From the NCBI RefSeq assembly GCF_002366715.1, contig NZ_DFBS01000022.1:1-64000 (forward strand): DNA of 64,000 bases, in the 5' to 3' direction. The position numbers and the translations under genes are program-made. The stretch is from Halomonas sp. UBA3074. GTDB taxonomy: Bacteria; Pseudomonadota; Gammaproteobacteria; Pseudomonadales; Halomonadaceae. The notes under the pieces are model-generated. The model was given only the letters and a program-made list of their open reading frames with translations. It made no database searches and was not told the origin of the DNA. Shown one piece after another: positions 33,556 to 42,900 of the stretch. Positions within the stretch are counted from its first letter, which is position 1. Every line of letters begins with the position of its first letter.

Positions 33556-33692
33556 AATGCTCTAAGCCTACTTGGCCAAAAGCGATGCGCTTAATAAGTA
33601 CGTTAGGCGTGATCATAGCACCGGCCACGCAACGGCGTCATGCCGCAAGCGCTCGAGACTGATAGAATCACGGTTTTCAGCCGAGAGATGGC

Positions 33693-34358
33693 ATGCAGCA
33701 TAATTCTCGACCAGTGACCTCTAATCAGCCAGGCCCGCATCAAGACCTGGCGCGCCGAGTCAGCCGAGCGCTTAGCCACCCGTTGCGTAAACCGGTCGCC
33801 GCGCATACCCAGCAAAGCTTTGCCCAGGCGGCCGAGTGGCTCGCCAGCCGTCAGGCACCGCTGATACTGGACTCAGGCTGTGGCGTGGGTGTATCGACAC
33901 GCCACTTGGCGCAACGGTTCCCGGCACACGCCGTGATGGGGATCGATCGCAGCGAAGACCGCTTGGGGCGTGATCACGGTGAGTTGCCCGGCAATGCACT
34001 GCTGGTGCGCGCGGATCTGGTCGACTTCTGGCGGCTGGCCTATCAGGCGGGCTGGGCGCCCGAATATCATTACCTGTTATATCCCAATCCTTACCCTAAA
34101 GCAGGGCATCTAAAAATGCGCTGGCATGGCCATGCGGTTTTACCCACACTGTTGGCGCTTGGCGGGCACCTTGAGTTGCGCTCAAACTGGGGACTTTACG
34201 TTGAGGAGTTCGCTTTGGCGGTAGCGCAGGTAACCGGCCAGCAGGCAAAGGTGTGTGAATTTACCCCAGAAGGTGACTATTTAACCCCGTTTGAGGCGAA
34301 GTATGCGCAAAGCGGCCAAGCGCTTTGGCGGTTACGCGTTGATTTGGAGCGAACATGA
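33693..34358 (+). CDS. TrmB-like SAM-dependent methyltransferase
   Basis: The 221-aa product has the SAM-binding motif LILDSGCGVGVSTRHLA and the segment YHYLLYPNPYPKAGHLKMRW, which parallels the PDPWPK motif of tRNA (guanine-N7) methyltransferase TrmB. It is probably a paralogue; substrate unconfirmed. It starts near the divergent promoter shared with fabY and overlaps the SMR gene by four bases (ATGA), so the two are coupled. Confidence 0.78.
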   Translation: MQHNSRPVTSNQPGPHQDLARRVSRALSHPLRKPVAAHTQQSFAQAAEWLASRQAPLILDSGCGVGVSTRHLAQRFPAHAVMGIDRSEDRLGRDHGELPGNALLVRADLVDFWRLAYQAGWAPEYHYLLYPNPYPKAGHLKMRWHGHAVLPTLLALGGHLELRSNWGLYVEEFALAVAQVTGQQAKVCEFTPEGDYLTPFEAKYAQSGQALWRLRVDLERT

Positions 34359-34684
34359 CATTTGTCTATTTAGTATTGGCGATTGTGGCCGAAGTGATTG
34401 CCACCAGTGCGTTAAAGGCCTCCATCGGTTTTACACGCCCCTTGCCGAGCATCATCGTGGTGGTTGGCTATGGGCTCGCCTTTTACCTGCTCAGCCTGGT
34501 GCTGCGCACGCTGCCCGTTGGGGTTGCCTATGCGATTTGGGCGGGCTTGGGCATCGTGTTGGTTACCCTCGTCGGCATTGTGGTGTTTGGTGAAAAGCCC
34601 GATTTACCCGCCGTGCTGGGGATTAGCTTGATTGTGGCGGGTGTGGTGATGCTGCAAGTGTTTTCCAAAATGAATGTGCACTGA
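34355..34684 (+). CDS. Small multidrug resistance transporter, EmrE type
   Basis: This 109-aa, four-helix SMR protein works as a dimer to expel cationic compounds using the proton gradient. The key Glu lies in IVAEVIATSALK (E13). GVAYAIWAGLGIVLVTLVG is the EmrE-subfamily motif, and it reads very close to EmrE throughout. Guanidinium-type SugE members differ at this motif. Its start is coupled to the methyltransferase stop. Confidence 0.92.
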   Translation: MTFVYLVLAIVAEVIATSALKASIGFTRPLPSIIVVVGYGLAFYLLSLVLRTLPVGVAYAIWAGLGIVLVTLVGIVVFGEKPDLPAVLGISLIVAGVVMLQVFSKMNVH

Positions 34685-34693
34685 GGTATTTTA

Positions 34694-36169
34694 ATGGGTT
34701 CTTTGTTTGCTATGAAACGTCTGCAGCGCTGGTCGCTGGTGGCTGGGGTTGCCAGCCTGGCCTTATGCGCCAGTACCAGCCTATGGGCTGATTTCAACCG
34801 CCTGAGCCAACTGCAGAACAAAGGCTTTTCGATTAGTGCCGAAGCGCGCCTGCTCGACGCCGACACGGGGGCCAATGCGCTGCTGGGTAGCATCAACCCC
34901 GAGCGTCAACTGTCACCGGCTTCCGTCACCAAGGCGTACTTATCGGCAGCGGCGTTGAACCGTTTTGGTCCGCAACACCGCTTCACCAGTCAATTGGTAA
35001 GCGCCGCTAGCGTCGATAGTGGCGTGCTGCGCGGTGATTTGGTGTTTGAGGGCGGGGGTGATCCAGGGCTTACCACTGAAAACCTGTGGCGCTTGGTGCA
35101 GCGACTGCACTTAGCCGGGGTGCGTGAGGTGGAAGGAGCGTTGGTGGTTAGCCAATGGCGTTTCGGGCCGGTGGATTGCATTACCACGGATCGCTGCGAT
35201 GCGCTGACCCGGGTCGCCAATGCCTATAGCGCGCCGCTTTCGTCAGCTGGCGTTAATTTTGGCAGTTGGTGTGTCAATGTCGCACCCGCTGCTCGCGCCG
35301 GTGAGCCGGCCCGGGTGGGGATGTGTGATAGCCAGGCGTCGCTGATCACCATCGACAACCAGGTAGTCACTCGCCCCGCCAATAGTGGCACCGAGATTAG
35401 CGCTGAGCGCCTCACTGACGAGCGCGGTGATGTGATGCGCTTGACGGGGCAAATTTCTACCAACGCGACCGCCCGCGATGTCTATCGCGGTGCCAGCGAT
35501 GCGGCGGAGAAAACCGCCCAAGTTTTGATGGGCATGTTGAACCAAGCGGGTATTCAAGTGCGCGACCCGTGGCGGGTCAGTTCGACACAGCCGCCCAGCA
35601 CGGCGCAGCGCTTGGCCGCCGTCGACAGTCAGCCCCTGCAAGAGTTAGTGCTGCGGATCATGAATTATTCCAATAACTACATGGCCGATGTGCTGGCACT
35701 CGACCTCGTTGGAACGCCTCAAGCGCAGTTACGTCAGGCAGGCCAAGCCATTGAGTCTTATGGGCAGCAGTTGCCTGGGCATGGGCCGTTAACCCTGTAC
35801 AGTGGCAGCGGGCTGACCACGGAGAACCGCACCTCGGCACAAGGGATAAACGTGATGCTCGAAGACATGTTCCGTCAAAGCTCGCTGTTTCCAAGCTTTG
35901 TGGCTGCTTTTCAATCGCCAGCCAACGGCGTCATGCGCTTTATTCGACGGGGATCAACCACGTTTCAAAACAATGTCATGCTAAAAACCGGTACCCTGAA
36001 CCAACCCTTTGCCGTGCGCGCGGCGGCGGGCTATTTTCGAACGGCACAAGGGCGCTGGGGAGTATTCAGCGTCATGGTCAATGGCAGCGGCAGCACGCCG
36101 TACTTAAGCTGGTCCGAGGTGCTGGATCCGTTATCACTGGATCTGGACGCAATGATTTTAGCGAACTGA
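34694..36169 (+). CDS. dacB: D-alanyl-D-alanine carboxypeptidase/endopeptidase (PBP4)
   Basis: This 491-aa periplasmic enzyme trims and cleaves peptidoglycan cross-bridges. A signal peptide ends near TSLWA. The catalytic triad motifs are SxxK in SPASVTKAYLS, SxN in MNYSNNYMADVL and KTG in MLKTGTLNQPF. A large insert domain with two Cys pairs (CITTDRC and CVNV...MCDS) follows the first motif, as in PBP4. It lies nine bases after the SMR stop. Confidence 0.92.
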   Translation: MGSLFAMKRLQRWSLVAGVASLALCASTSLWADFNRLSQLQNKGFSISAEARLLDADTGANALLGSINPERQLSPASVTKAYLSAAALNRFGPQHRFTSQLVSAASVDSGVLRGDLVFEGGGDPGLTTENLWRLVQRLHLAGVREVEGALVVSQWRFGPVDCITTDRCDALTRVANAYSAPLSSAGVNFGSWCVNVAPAARAGEPARVGMCDSQASLITIDNQVVTRPANSGTEISAERLTDERGDVMRLTGQISTNATARDVYRGASDAAEKTAQVLMGMLNQAGIQVRDPWRVSSTQPPSTAQRLAAVDSQPLQELVLRIMNYSNNYMADVLALDLVGTPQAQLRQAGQAIESYGQQLPGHGPLTLYSGSGLTTENRTSAQGINVMLEDMFRQSSLFPSFVAAFQSPANGVMRFIRRGSTTFQNNVMLKTGTLNQPFAVRAAAGYFRTAQGRWGVFSVMVNGSGSTPYLSWSEVLDPLSLDLDAMILAN

Positions 36170-36203
36170 TTTCCCTTTACGCTCACAAGCTGAGGCGACC
36201 TGC

Positions 36204-36575
36204 ATGAAACCTGGGCATACCGGTTTAACCCACTTGGTTCACTCCACGCGCTATTCATGGAAGGGACTCAAGGCCGCGTTTAGAAATGAGGCGGCTTTTC
36301 GCCAAGAAGTCGTGATTACGGCGTTGCTGCTGCCTTTTGCCTGGTGGATAGGCGACAGCATCATCAGTTGGCTACTGCTGGTGAGTAGCCTGTTTTTCGT
36401 ATTGATCGTCGAGCTCTTGAACAGTGCGATTGAAAACGTGGTGGATCGCATTGGCACCGAGCATCATGAGTTGTCCGGCCGGGCCAAGGATATCGGCTCG
36501 GCCGCGGTTATGCTGTCGCTCATCATGGCCGGCCTTACTTGGGGGCTATTGGGTTGGGAAAAGTTTTTTGGCTAA
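36204..36575 (+). CDS. dgkA: Diacylglycerol kinase
   Basis: DgkA recycles diacylglycerol formed by membrane-derived oligosaccharide synthesis, using ATP. This 123-aa protein has three transmembrane helices. NEAAFRQEV is the N-terminal motif, and the catalytic region is VELLNSAIENVVDRIG with the metal-binding Glu residues, followed by ELSGRAKDIGSAAVML. It follows dacB by 34 bp. Confidence 0.95.
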   Translation: MKPGHTGLTHLVHSTRYSWKGLKAAFRNEAAFRQEVVITALLLPFAWWIGDSIISWLLLVSSLFFVLIVELLNSAIENVVDRIGTEHHELSGRAKDIGSAAVMLSLIMAGLTWGLLGWEKFFG

Positions 36576-36623
36576 GCTGATTTAAGCGCTGAACGTTTTT
36601 AATACGCTGGTAGCGAGGTAGTT

Positions 36624-39596
36624 ATGCACATAAACGACGATTTTTTACCGTTGTCGACGCTGCCAGCGTCGTTACAAACAGCCATGCAAGCCGCTTGGCA
36701 GCGTTTGAGTGAGGCACTCACCCAGGCAGACAACGTGGCGGAAATGACCAAGCAGGAGCTGCCTTCAAGTAGTTGGCAGGGGCTTTCTGAGCAGCGTCGC
36801 GAAGCCCTGGCCAGGGTACTGGCTATCTCCACCTTTGCGCTGGATACCCTGGCCCGTTACCCGCAGTGGCTGGCTGAGCTGGATATTGCCGGTGAATTGG
36901 ACACAAACCCCGGGCGAGATGAGCTGGCCAGCTGGCTGATGGAGTCACTGGAGAGTGCCGAGGACGAAGCTGCGATGCAGCGGGTGCTTCGCCGCTTTCG
37001 CCGCAAGCACATGGTGGGGATTATCTGGCGTGATCTAAATCGCCGCGCCGGTGACACCATGTGGGAGACGTCGAAAGCCGTTTCTGAACTGGCTGAGATC
37101 TGCTTGGAAGCCGCATTGAGCTGGCTGGAACAGTTTTATGCCCCACGCTGGGGAGCGCCTGCGCCACGTAAAGATGGCACGCCCCAGCGGTTGGTCGTGC
37201 TGGGGATGGGCAAACTGGGCGCGGGTGAGCTGAATCTCTCTTCCGATATCGATCTTATTTTTGCCTTCCCCGAAAAGGGGGAAACCCAGGGCGGGCGCAA
37301 GCCTTTAGAACACCAGGAGTACTTTACCAAGCTGGGACAAAAACTGATCGCAGCCCTGGATGCCATGACGGCGGATGGCTTCGCATTCCGCGTCGATATG
37401 CGGCTTAGGCCACTAGGCGATGGCGGTCCGTTGGTCGGCAGTTTCGCCATGCTCTCAAGCTATTACCAGGATCAAGGCCGCGAGTGGGAGCGCTACGCCA
37501 TGCTCAAAGCCCGCCCGGTGGCGGGCGATCTGGACGCCGGCAGCGAACTACTGGCCGGTTTGCGCCCCTTTGTGTATCGCCGCTATCTCGATTTCGGTGC
37601 GATCGAGTCGCTGCGCGAACTGAAGGCAATGATCAATCGCGAAGTAAAGCGCAAAGGCATGCAGAACAATATCAAACTCGGCCCTGGGGGTATTCGCGAG
37701 GTTGAGTTCGTGGTGCAGGCTTTTCAACTGATACGCGGCGGCCGTGATACGGAGCTGCAGGTAACGTCGCTAAAAATCGCCTTGAACCGCTTGCCTGAGT
37801 TAGGGTTGTTGCCGCAAGCCGTCGTCGATGAGCTGTTGCCGGACTATGCCTTTTTGCGCGATGTAGAGCACGCGCTTCAAGCGCTTGAGGATCGGCAGAC
37901 CCAAACCCTGCCCAGCGATGACAGCGACCGTGAGCGCGTTGCTTTCGCCATGGGGCATGAAGATTGGCCTGGGCTGATGGCAAGGCTTGATGAAGTAAGG
38001 GAGCGGGTTCGCCAGCATTTTGATGCAGTGATCGCAGACCCCGAAGAGGATGTCGAAGAGGCCAACGATGATAGCCAGCTCGGCCTTGCTCAGTGGCGGC
38101 TGATTTGGCGTGGCGAACTAGAAGCGGAGGAGGCCAGCGCGCACCTTGCGGAGGCGGGCTTTAACGAACCGGAAAAAGCCTTGAAGCGCCTTCAGAGCCT
38201 TTACCATTCTCGCCAAGTGCAGAGTATGCAGCGGATCGGCTTTGAGCGGCTGGATGCGTTGATGCCCCTGTTGCTGGATGCAGTGTCAGAAAATGACGCA
38301 CCGGATACCGCGCTGGTGCGGGTTCAGCCGCTCATCGAAGCCGTTTTGCGGCGGACGGCTTATCTAGCGCTGTTACGTGAAAATCCCCAGGCGCTTGAAC
38401 ACCTGATGCGGCTGTGTGCTGCCAGCCCCTGGATCGCCGAACAGCTCTCGCGTTACCCCATTCTACTTGATGAATTGCTAACCCCGGAAACGCTGTACAC
38501 CCCGGCCGATAAAGCGCGCCTGGCCGATGAGCTGCGACAAACGCTCAATCGCTTGCCAGAAGATGACGAAGAGGCGCAGCTGGAAGCGCTGCGCGTGTTT
38601 AAACATGCGCAAACGCTGCATGTGGCGGCTTCCGATATCGTGGGTACCCGGCATCTAATGAAAGTAAGCGATTACTTAACCTTTATTGCCGAGGTCATTC
38701 TCGATGCGGTGCTGGTGATGGCGTGGAAGCATATCACCCGTAAGCATGGTGTCCCTGAAGGTCTTGACGCGGGTGAAGCAGCGTTTCTGATTGTCGGCTA
38801 CGGCAAGCTGGGAGGTATCGAGCTAGGTTACAGTTCAGATTTAGACTTGGTTTTTCTCCACGACAGCGATGGTCAAGGCACGACTGACGGCCCAAGGCCC
38901 ATTGATACTGCGGTATTTTTTACCCGCCTGGGGCAGCGCATTATCCACTTGCTTACCGCGGTAACGCCCACGGGCACGCTTTATGAAGTCGATATGCGAC
39001 TCAGGCCTTCGGGTAATTCAGGGTTGCTGGTGACTTCACTCAAAGCGTTCGCCGACTATCAGCGCCAGAATGCCTGGACTTGGGAGCACCAGGCATTAGT
39101 CCGCGCCCGTGTAGTGGCGGGGAGCGATACGCTGGCCGACAAATTCAGTCAGCTGAGGGGCGACATTTTAGGCGGTGAGCGGGACAACGCCGTGCTGCGC
39201 GACGAGGTCGTCAAGATGCGGCAAAAAATGCGCGATCATCTGGGCAGTAAAGCGACGAGTGGTACGTTTAATATCAAGCACGATGCGGGCGGCATGGTAG
39301 ACATTGAGTTTCTCTGCCAATACGCGGTGCTAGCACTCGCTCACCAAACCCCTGCGCTACTGACTTACAGCGACAATATCCGGATTTTAGAGAGCCTGAC
39401 TGAAAGTGGGCACTTACCTCATGAAGAGGCTGAGCGACTGCGCGAGGCGTATTTAGCCTATCGTAGTGCTACCCACCGAGCAGCGCTTACCGGTGAAAAA
39501 GCGCTCACTGATGGCGAAGAGTTTCGCGAACAGCGCCATATCGTCACCGCGCTCTGGCAGCGCTTTCTTGAGCCACCAGCCGCCAAAAATAACTAA
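36624..39596 (+). CDS. glnE: Glutamine synthetase adenylyltransferase/deadenylylase
   Basis: GlnE adds AMP to glutamine synthetase when nitrogen is plentiful and removes it when nitrogen is scarce, under control of PII. The 990-aa protein has two nucleotidyltransferase domains. The first (deadenylylase) has GMGKLGAGELNLSSDIDLIFAF and the second (adenylylase) has GYGKLGGIELGYSSDLDLVFLHD. A central regulatory linker separates them. Both active-site Asp pairs are intact. It is 48 bp downstream of dgkA. Confidence 0.96.
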   Translation: MHINDDFLPLSTLPASLQTAMQAAWQRLSEALTQADNVAEMTKQELPSSSWQGLSEQRREALARVLAISTFALDTLARYPQWLAELDIAGELDTNPGRDELASWLMESLESAEDEAAMQRVLRRFRRKHMVGIIWRDLNRRAGDTMWETSKAVSELAEICLEAALSWLEQFYAPRWGAPAPRKDGTPQRLVVLGMGKLGAGELNLSSDIDLIFAFPEKGETQGGRKPLEHQEYFTKLGQKLIAALDAMTADGFAFRVDMRLRPLGDGGPLVGSFAMLSSYYQDQGREWERYAMLKARPVAGDLDAGSELLAGLRPFVYRRYLDFGAIESLRELKAMINREVKRKGMQNNIKLGPGGIREVEFVVQAFQLIRGGRDTELQVTSLKIALNRLPELGLLPQAVVDELLPDYAFLRDVEHALQALEDRQTQTLPSDDSDRERVAFAMGHEDWPGLMARLDEVRERVRQHFDAVIADPEEDVEEANDDSQLGLAQWRLIWRGELEAEEASAHLAEAGFNEPEKALKRLQSLYHSRQVQSMQRIGFERLDALMPLLLDAVSENDAPDTALVRVQPLIEAVLRRTAYLALLRENPQALEHLMRLCAASPWIAEQLSRYPILLDELLTPETLYTPADKARLADELRQTLNRLPEDDEEAQLEALRVFKHAQTLHVAASDIVGTRHLMKVSDYLTFIAEVILDAVLVMAWKHITRKHGVPEGLDAGEAAFLIVGYGKLGGIELGYSSDLDLVFLHDSDGQGTTDGPRPIDTAVFFTRLGQRIIHLLTAVTPTGTLYEVDMRLRPSGNSGLLVTSLKAFADYQRQNAWTWEHQALVRARVVAGSDTLADKFSQLRGDILGGERDNAVLRDEVVKMRQKMRDHLGSKATSGTFNIKHDAGGMVDIEFLCQYAVLALAHQTPALLTYSDNIRILESLTESGHLPHEEAERLREAYLAYRSATHRAALTGEKALTDGEEFREQRHIVTALWQRFLEPPAAKNN

Positions 39597-39631
39597 CCCG
39601 GCAGCCGGGTCACACTGACAAGGACGACACA

Positions 39632-39667
39632 ATGAAGCCATGGCGTCAGGCGGGGTGGCCCGTATGA
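39632..39667 (+). CDS. Possible 11-codon leader ORF upstream of the AEC transporter
   Basis: AAGGA is followed by an ATG that reads MKPWRQAGWPV and stops at a TGA overlapping the transporter ATG (ATGATG at 39664). The good RBS lies before this ORF rather than before the transporter, so translation may pass from one to the other. Confidence 0.35.
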   Translation: MKPWRQAGWPV

Positions 39668-40557
39668 TGGGACATATTCTGGCCACGTTACTGCCGGTAT
39701 TTTTAATCGCCGGCTGTGGCGCTGCCTATGGGCACTACCGGAAGCCCGATATTCGCAGCCTTAATACGCTCAATATGGAGCTGTTCGTTCCCCTGCTGGT
39801 CTTTGCGGTGCTGGCGGATCGCCAAGCGCCGTTAGCGGAGTACGCTTGGCTCGCGACAGCGGCGGTGGCCGTGGTGTTAGGGTCAGGCCTTATGCTGTGG
39901 CCGTTGGCGACGTGGCTCAAGCTGGATATTAAAACCTTTCTTCCGCCGATGATGTTCAATAATTCGGGCAACATGGGGGTGCCATTACTGGTGCTGGCCT
40001 TTGGGCCTGATGCACTGCCTGCCGCAGTGGTGGTGTTTATTGTTGAGATGCTGCTGCACTTTTCGGTGGGGCTTTATATGTTAAACCCGCGTACTTCGCT
40101 ATGGCGCATGCTGCGTATGCCTATCGTGTTGGCGAGCGTAGCAGGGTTGGCCGTCAACCTCAGCGGCATGCCGCTACCCAGCTGGCTGCTCGAAGCCATG
40201 CGGATGCTGGGTGAAATATGTATACCGCTGATGCTGTTTGCGTTAGGCGTGCGGCTGCTGGAAATCGACTTTAGCGATTGGCGCACAGGCATGCTGGGGG
40301 CCGTGCTTTGCCCGCTTTCCGGGTTGGTGATTGCGTTGCCATTAATGTGGCTGCTGCCCATGAATGCGTTGCAGGCCGCGGTGCTGCTGGTGTTTGCAGC
40401 GCTACCGCCAGCGGTATTGAATTACTTGGTGGCAGAGCAGTACCAGTTGGCGCCCCAGAAAGTGGCGTCGCTGGTACTGATTGGTAATCTCGGGAGCTTG
40501 GTAGTGATGCCGCTTACGCTAGCCGCGGCATTCACTTGGGTACATGCACCGCTTTAA
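39664..40557 (+). CDS. AEC-family transporter
   Basis: This membrane protein, 297 aa from 39664, has about ten helices and belongs to the auxin efflux carrier (AEC) family. The central PPMMFNNSGNMGVPLLVLAFG motif and LNYLVAEQYQLAP near the end are typical. Bacterial members carry organic acids or remain uncharacterised. In-frame ATGs at 39640, 39664 and 39667 exist; I prefer the internal ones because the first residues MASGGVAR are unlike the family. Confidence 0.86.
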   Translation: MMGHILATLLPVFLIAGCGAAYGHYRKPDIRSLNTLNMELFVPLLVFAVLADRQAPLAEYAWLATAAVAVVLGSGLMLWPLATWLKLDIKTFLPPMMFNNSGNMGVPLLVLAFGPDALPAAVVVFIVEMLLHFSVGLYMLNPRTSLWRMLRMPIVLASVAGLAVNLSGMPLPSWLLEAMRMLGEICIPLMLFALGVRLLEIDFSDWRTGMLGAVLCPLSGLVIALPLMWLLPMNALQAAVLLVFAALPPAVLNYLVAEQYQLAPQKVASLVLIGNLGSLVVMPLTLAAAFTWVHAPL

Positions 40558-40584
40558 CGGGCGATGCAATGAGTGACGGCGCTC

Positions 40585-40971
40585 TTATCGATCATCTTTG
40601 ACTTCACTGTCTTTAACTTCGTAGTGACCTTCTAATGCGTCCTGTTGACCTGGACGACGGTGAGGCGACGCCTGCGGGGACGCATGGCCTTGAGAGTAGC
40701 CGCCACCAATATCTTGCGCCTGCTGCGCACGTAGCTGTTCCATACGTTTTTTCATTTTATGCCGCACAAAAGGCATCATTGCCCAGCCAATCAATAAGAA
40801 AAACAGGCCAAGTACCACGCCTACTATCATCAACGCGCCAAACGCCAGCCATGTAAACAGCAGTTTTAAACTACCTGCCAAACCGGTGGGCTGGGTTTGC
40901 GCGGCACGGGCGCGCCATTGGTTTGCCGCTTGCCATGCTGCGTTGCGTTGGTCGCGATTCATCTGTGGCAT
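40585..40971 (-). CDS. Conserved-looking single-pass membrane protein, unknown function
   Basis: The 128-aa product starts at the ATG at 40971, which has GGAGG five bases upstream; the longer frame to 41028 lacks this. A basic N-terminal part (QRNAAWQAANQWRARAAQ) is followed by one or two close hydrophobic segments (LLFTWLAFGALMIVGVVLGLFFLLIGWAMM) and a charged Gln/His/Pro-rich tail. The basic patch RHKMKKRMEQLRAQQ follows the membrane segment. I know no family for it. It converges on the AEC gene. Confidence 0.6.
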   Translation of the reverse strand: MPQMNRDQRNAAWQAANQWRARAAQTQPTGLAGSLKLLFTWLAFGALMIVGVVLGLFFLLIGWAMMPFVRHKMKKRMEQLRAQQAQDIGGGYSQGHASPQASPHRRPGQQDALEGHYEVKDSEVKDDR

Positions 40972-41119
40972 GAGAGCCTCCATCGGTTGTTCGCCCCCTT
41001 TGGAACACAGTGGGTCTCGCAAGTTCATTGTAGGTTTAAGCGATCAAGGCGCGAAGCTTTAGACTGGGCGCCAGGCCTGCTGACCGTGCGGTAAGGTTTT
41101 TCAGCTGTTACCATTAAGC

Positions 41120-41146
41120 TGTACAAGACACGTTTAGTTGTACAAG
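41120..41146 (+). repeat. Direct repeats TGTACAAG upstream of the BCCT gene
   Basis: Two copies of TGTACAAG (41120-41127 and 41139-41146) lie within longer similar blocks (TTAAGCTGTACAAG and TTTAGTTGTACAAG), 19 bp apart. They end 56 bp upstream of the transporter ATG and could be a regulator's tandem sites. Confidence 0.55.
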
Positions 41147-41202
41147 CATTCGCTTAGTGTGTAGTGCTTATCTAAACAAAGCTCATTTAACAGGATGGTT
41201 AT

Positions 41203-42828
41203 ATGGCTAATCATGGAGGCAAGTCGGTTTTCATCGCATCGGTGGTGATTATCTTTGGCTTGGTAATAGTCGGAGCATCCTTTCCAGAAGGTTTTGCTAA
41301 CGCCGCGGAAAGCGCATTGACGACCATTACCGGTCTATTTGGGTGGTTTTATCTATTTTCTGTTTTTGGGTTTGTGATTTTTCTCTTTGGCTTGGCGCTG
41401 AGTAAATACGGTAAAGTTCGCTTGGGGCCGCAGGACAGTCGTCCTAACTATACGTTTTTTTCGTGGATAAGCATGCTACTGGCGGCGGGCTTTGGTGTCG
41501 GCCTGGTGTTCTATGGCATGGCAGAACCCATGTTTCACTTTATTGAACCCCCTTATGGGGATAGAACCGCCGAAACCGAAGCAGCAGCACGCTACGCTAT
41601 TCAATATAGCTATTTTAACTGGGGCATACACCAGTGGGCGGCCTTCTCCATTGTGGGACTAATCATCGCCTATTTTCAGTTCCGCAAAGGGCAGGCGGGG
41701 CTTGTGTCTTCGGTGTTGTCGTCAATAACGGCTAAAAATCCGAAGGTGCGTCCCTATGCCTCTTGGTTAGACGTGTTTGCAGTGGTGGCCACGGTAATGG
41801 GCGTGGCGACCTCGCTCGGCTTGGGTGTCCTGCAAATGAACGGCGGTTTGAATGCCGTGTTTGGCCTTCCTGAAAACGGTCTTTGGCAGTTTATTATTCT
41901 GTTCGTGATGTTCTGTGCTTACATGGCATCCACTTGGTCGGGTTTGGACAAAGGCATCAAGCGTCTTTCTAATCTCAACATGGTGCTATGCATTGGGCTG
42001 ATGCTGTACGTGCTGTTCACTGGCCCCACCGTTGCAATACTCGAAACGATTACCGTCGGGATTGGCGATTATCTGCAGAATTTCATTGGTATGAGCCTGC
42101 GTATTTCACCGTACAGCGATAATGAGTGGGCAAGCAGCTGGACGATTTTCTACTGGGCCTGGGTGATTGCCTGGTCACCCTTTGTGGGCACCTTCATCGC
42201 TCGCGTATCCCGTGGTCGTACTATTAAAGAGTATGTCTTTGGGGTGCTGTTTGTACCGCCGTTGCTCGCCTGTTTGTGGATTGGCGTCTTTGGTGGGGCG
42301 GCACTTCAGATGGAGTTGAACGGTACGGATGTCGGCTTGGCAGCGGCGACCCAGGACAATATAACGGTGGCCCTGTTCGAGATGTTCGACTTAATGCCAT
42401 TTTCGGGCGTGCTGTCCGTAGTCGCCATGATGCTGATCTTTATTTTCCTGGTCACCTCAGCCGATTCTGCCTCGTACATTGTGGCGCAAATGACCGATAA
42501 TGGTTCGATTAACCCACCGCTGTATAAGCGCGTTATCTGGGGTGTGCTGATTGCGGCGATCTGCCTGACGCTGATTGCCTCAGGGGGTTTGACGGGGCTG
42601 CAGTCGGCGTCGGTGCTATCGGCACTGCCCTTCACCTTTATTCTGTATATGATGGTGTTCGTGCTGGTGCAGGAATTGCGTGCGGATCGTAAAGCAATGC
42701 TGACGCAGCTCTATCGCCGTCATGGTGAAACGCCCGTGGGTGCGGATGCCTTTGAGGCCGAGCTTTTAGGCGAAGAAGAGCGCCTACGCCGTGCGCCCAG
42801 TGTGGTCAACCGGCGCATTAATAGTTAG
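41203..42828 (+). CDS. BCCT-family betaine/choline/carnitine transporter
   Basis: This 541-aa transporter has about 12 helices. The substrate-site and signature segment is SSWTIFYWAWVIAWSPFVGTFIARVSRGRT, and GVGLVFYGMAEP is the GxG-type coupling motif in helix 3. The GMAEP motif and lack of an obvious long positively charged C-terminal osmosensor suggest a betaine or choline carrier. It is probably sodium-coupled. The substrate is not fixed by sequence alone. Uptake of compatible solutes would complement ectoine synthesis. Confidence 0.9.
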   Translation: MANHGGKSVFIASVVIIFGLVIVGASFPEGFANAAESALTTITGLFGWFYLFSVFGFVIFLFGLALSKYGKVRLGPQDSRPNYTFFSWISMLLAAGFGVGLVFYGMAEPMFHFIEPPYGDRTAETEAAARYAIQYSYFNWGIHQWAAFSIVGLIIAYFQFRKGQAGLVSSVLSSITAKNPKVRPYASWLDVFAVVATVMGVATSLGLGVLQMNGGLNAVFGLPENGLWQFIILFVMFCAYMASTWSGLDKGIKRLSNLNMVLCIGLMLYVLFTGPTVAILETITVGIGDYLQNFIGMSLRISPYSDNEWASSWTIFYWAWVIAWSPFVGTFIARVSRGRTIKEYVFGVLFVPPLLACLWIGVFGGAALQMELNGTDVGLAAATQDNITVALFEMFDLMPFSGVLSVVAMMLIFIFLVTSADSASYIVAQMTDNGSINPPLYKRVIWGVLIAAICLTLIASGGLTGLQSASVLSALPFTFILYMMVFVLVQELRADRKAMLTQLYRRHGETPVGADAFEAELLGEEERLRRAPSVVNRRINS

Positions 42829-42900
42829 CATCGCTAGAAACAGGCAAGCTTTCGATGCTGGGAGCTTGCCACTTCAGGAACATAAAAACATGGAGCGAAG

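Noticed and set aside
39596..39610. ACCCGG/CCGGGT hairpin after glnE as a terminator
   Set aside because: The stem is only 6 bp and there is no T-run.
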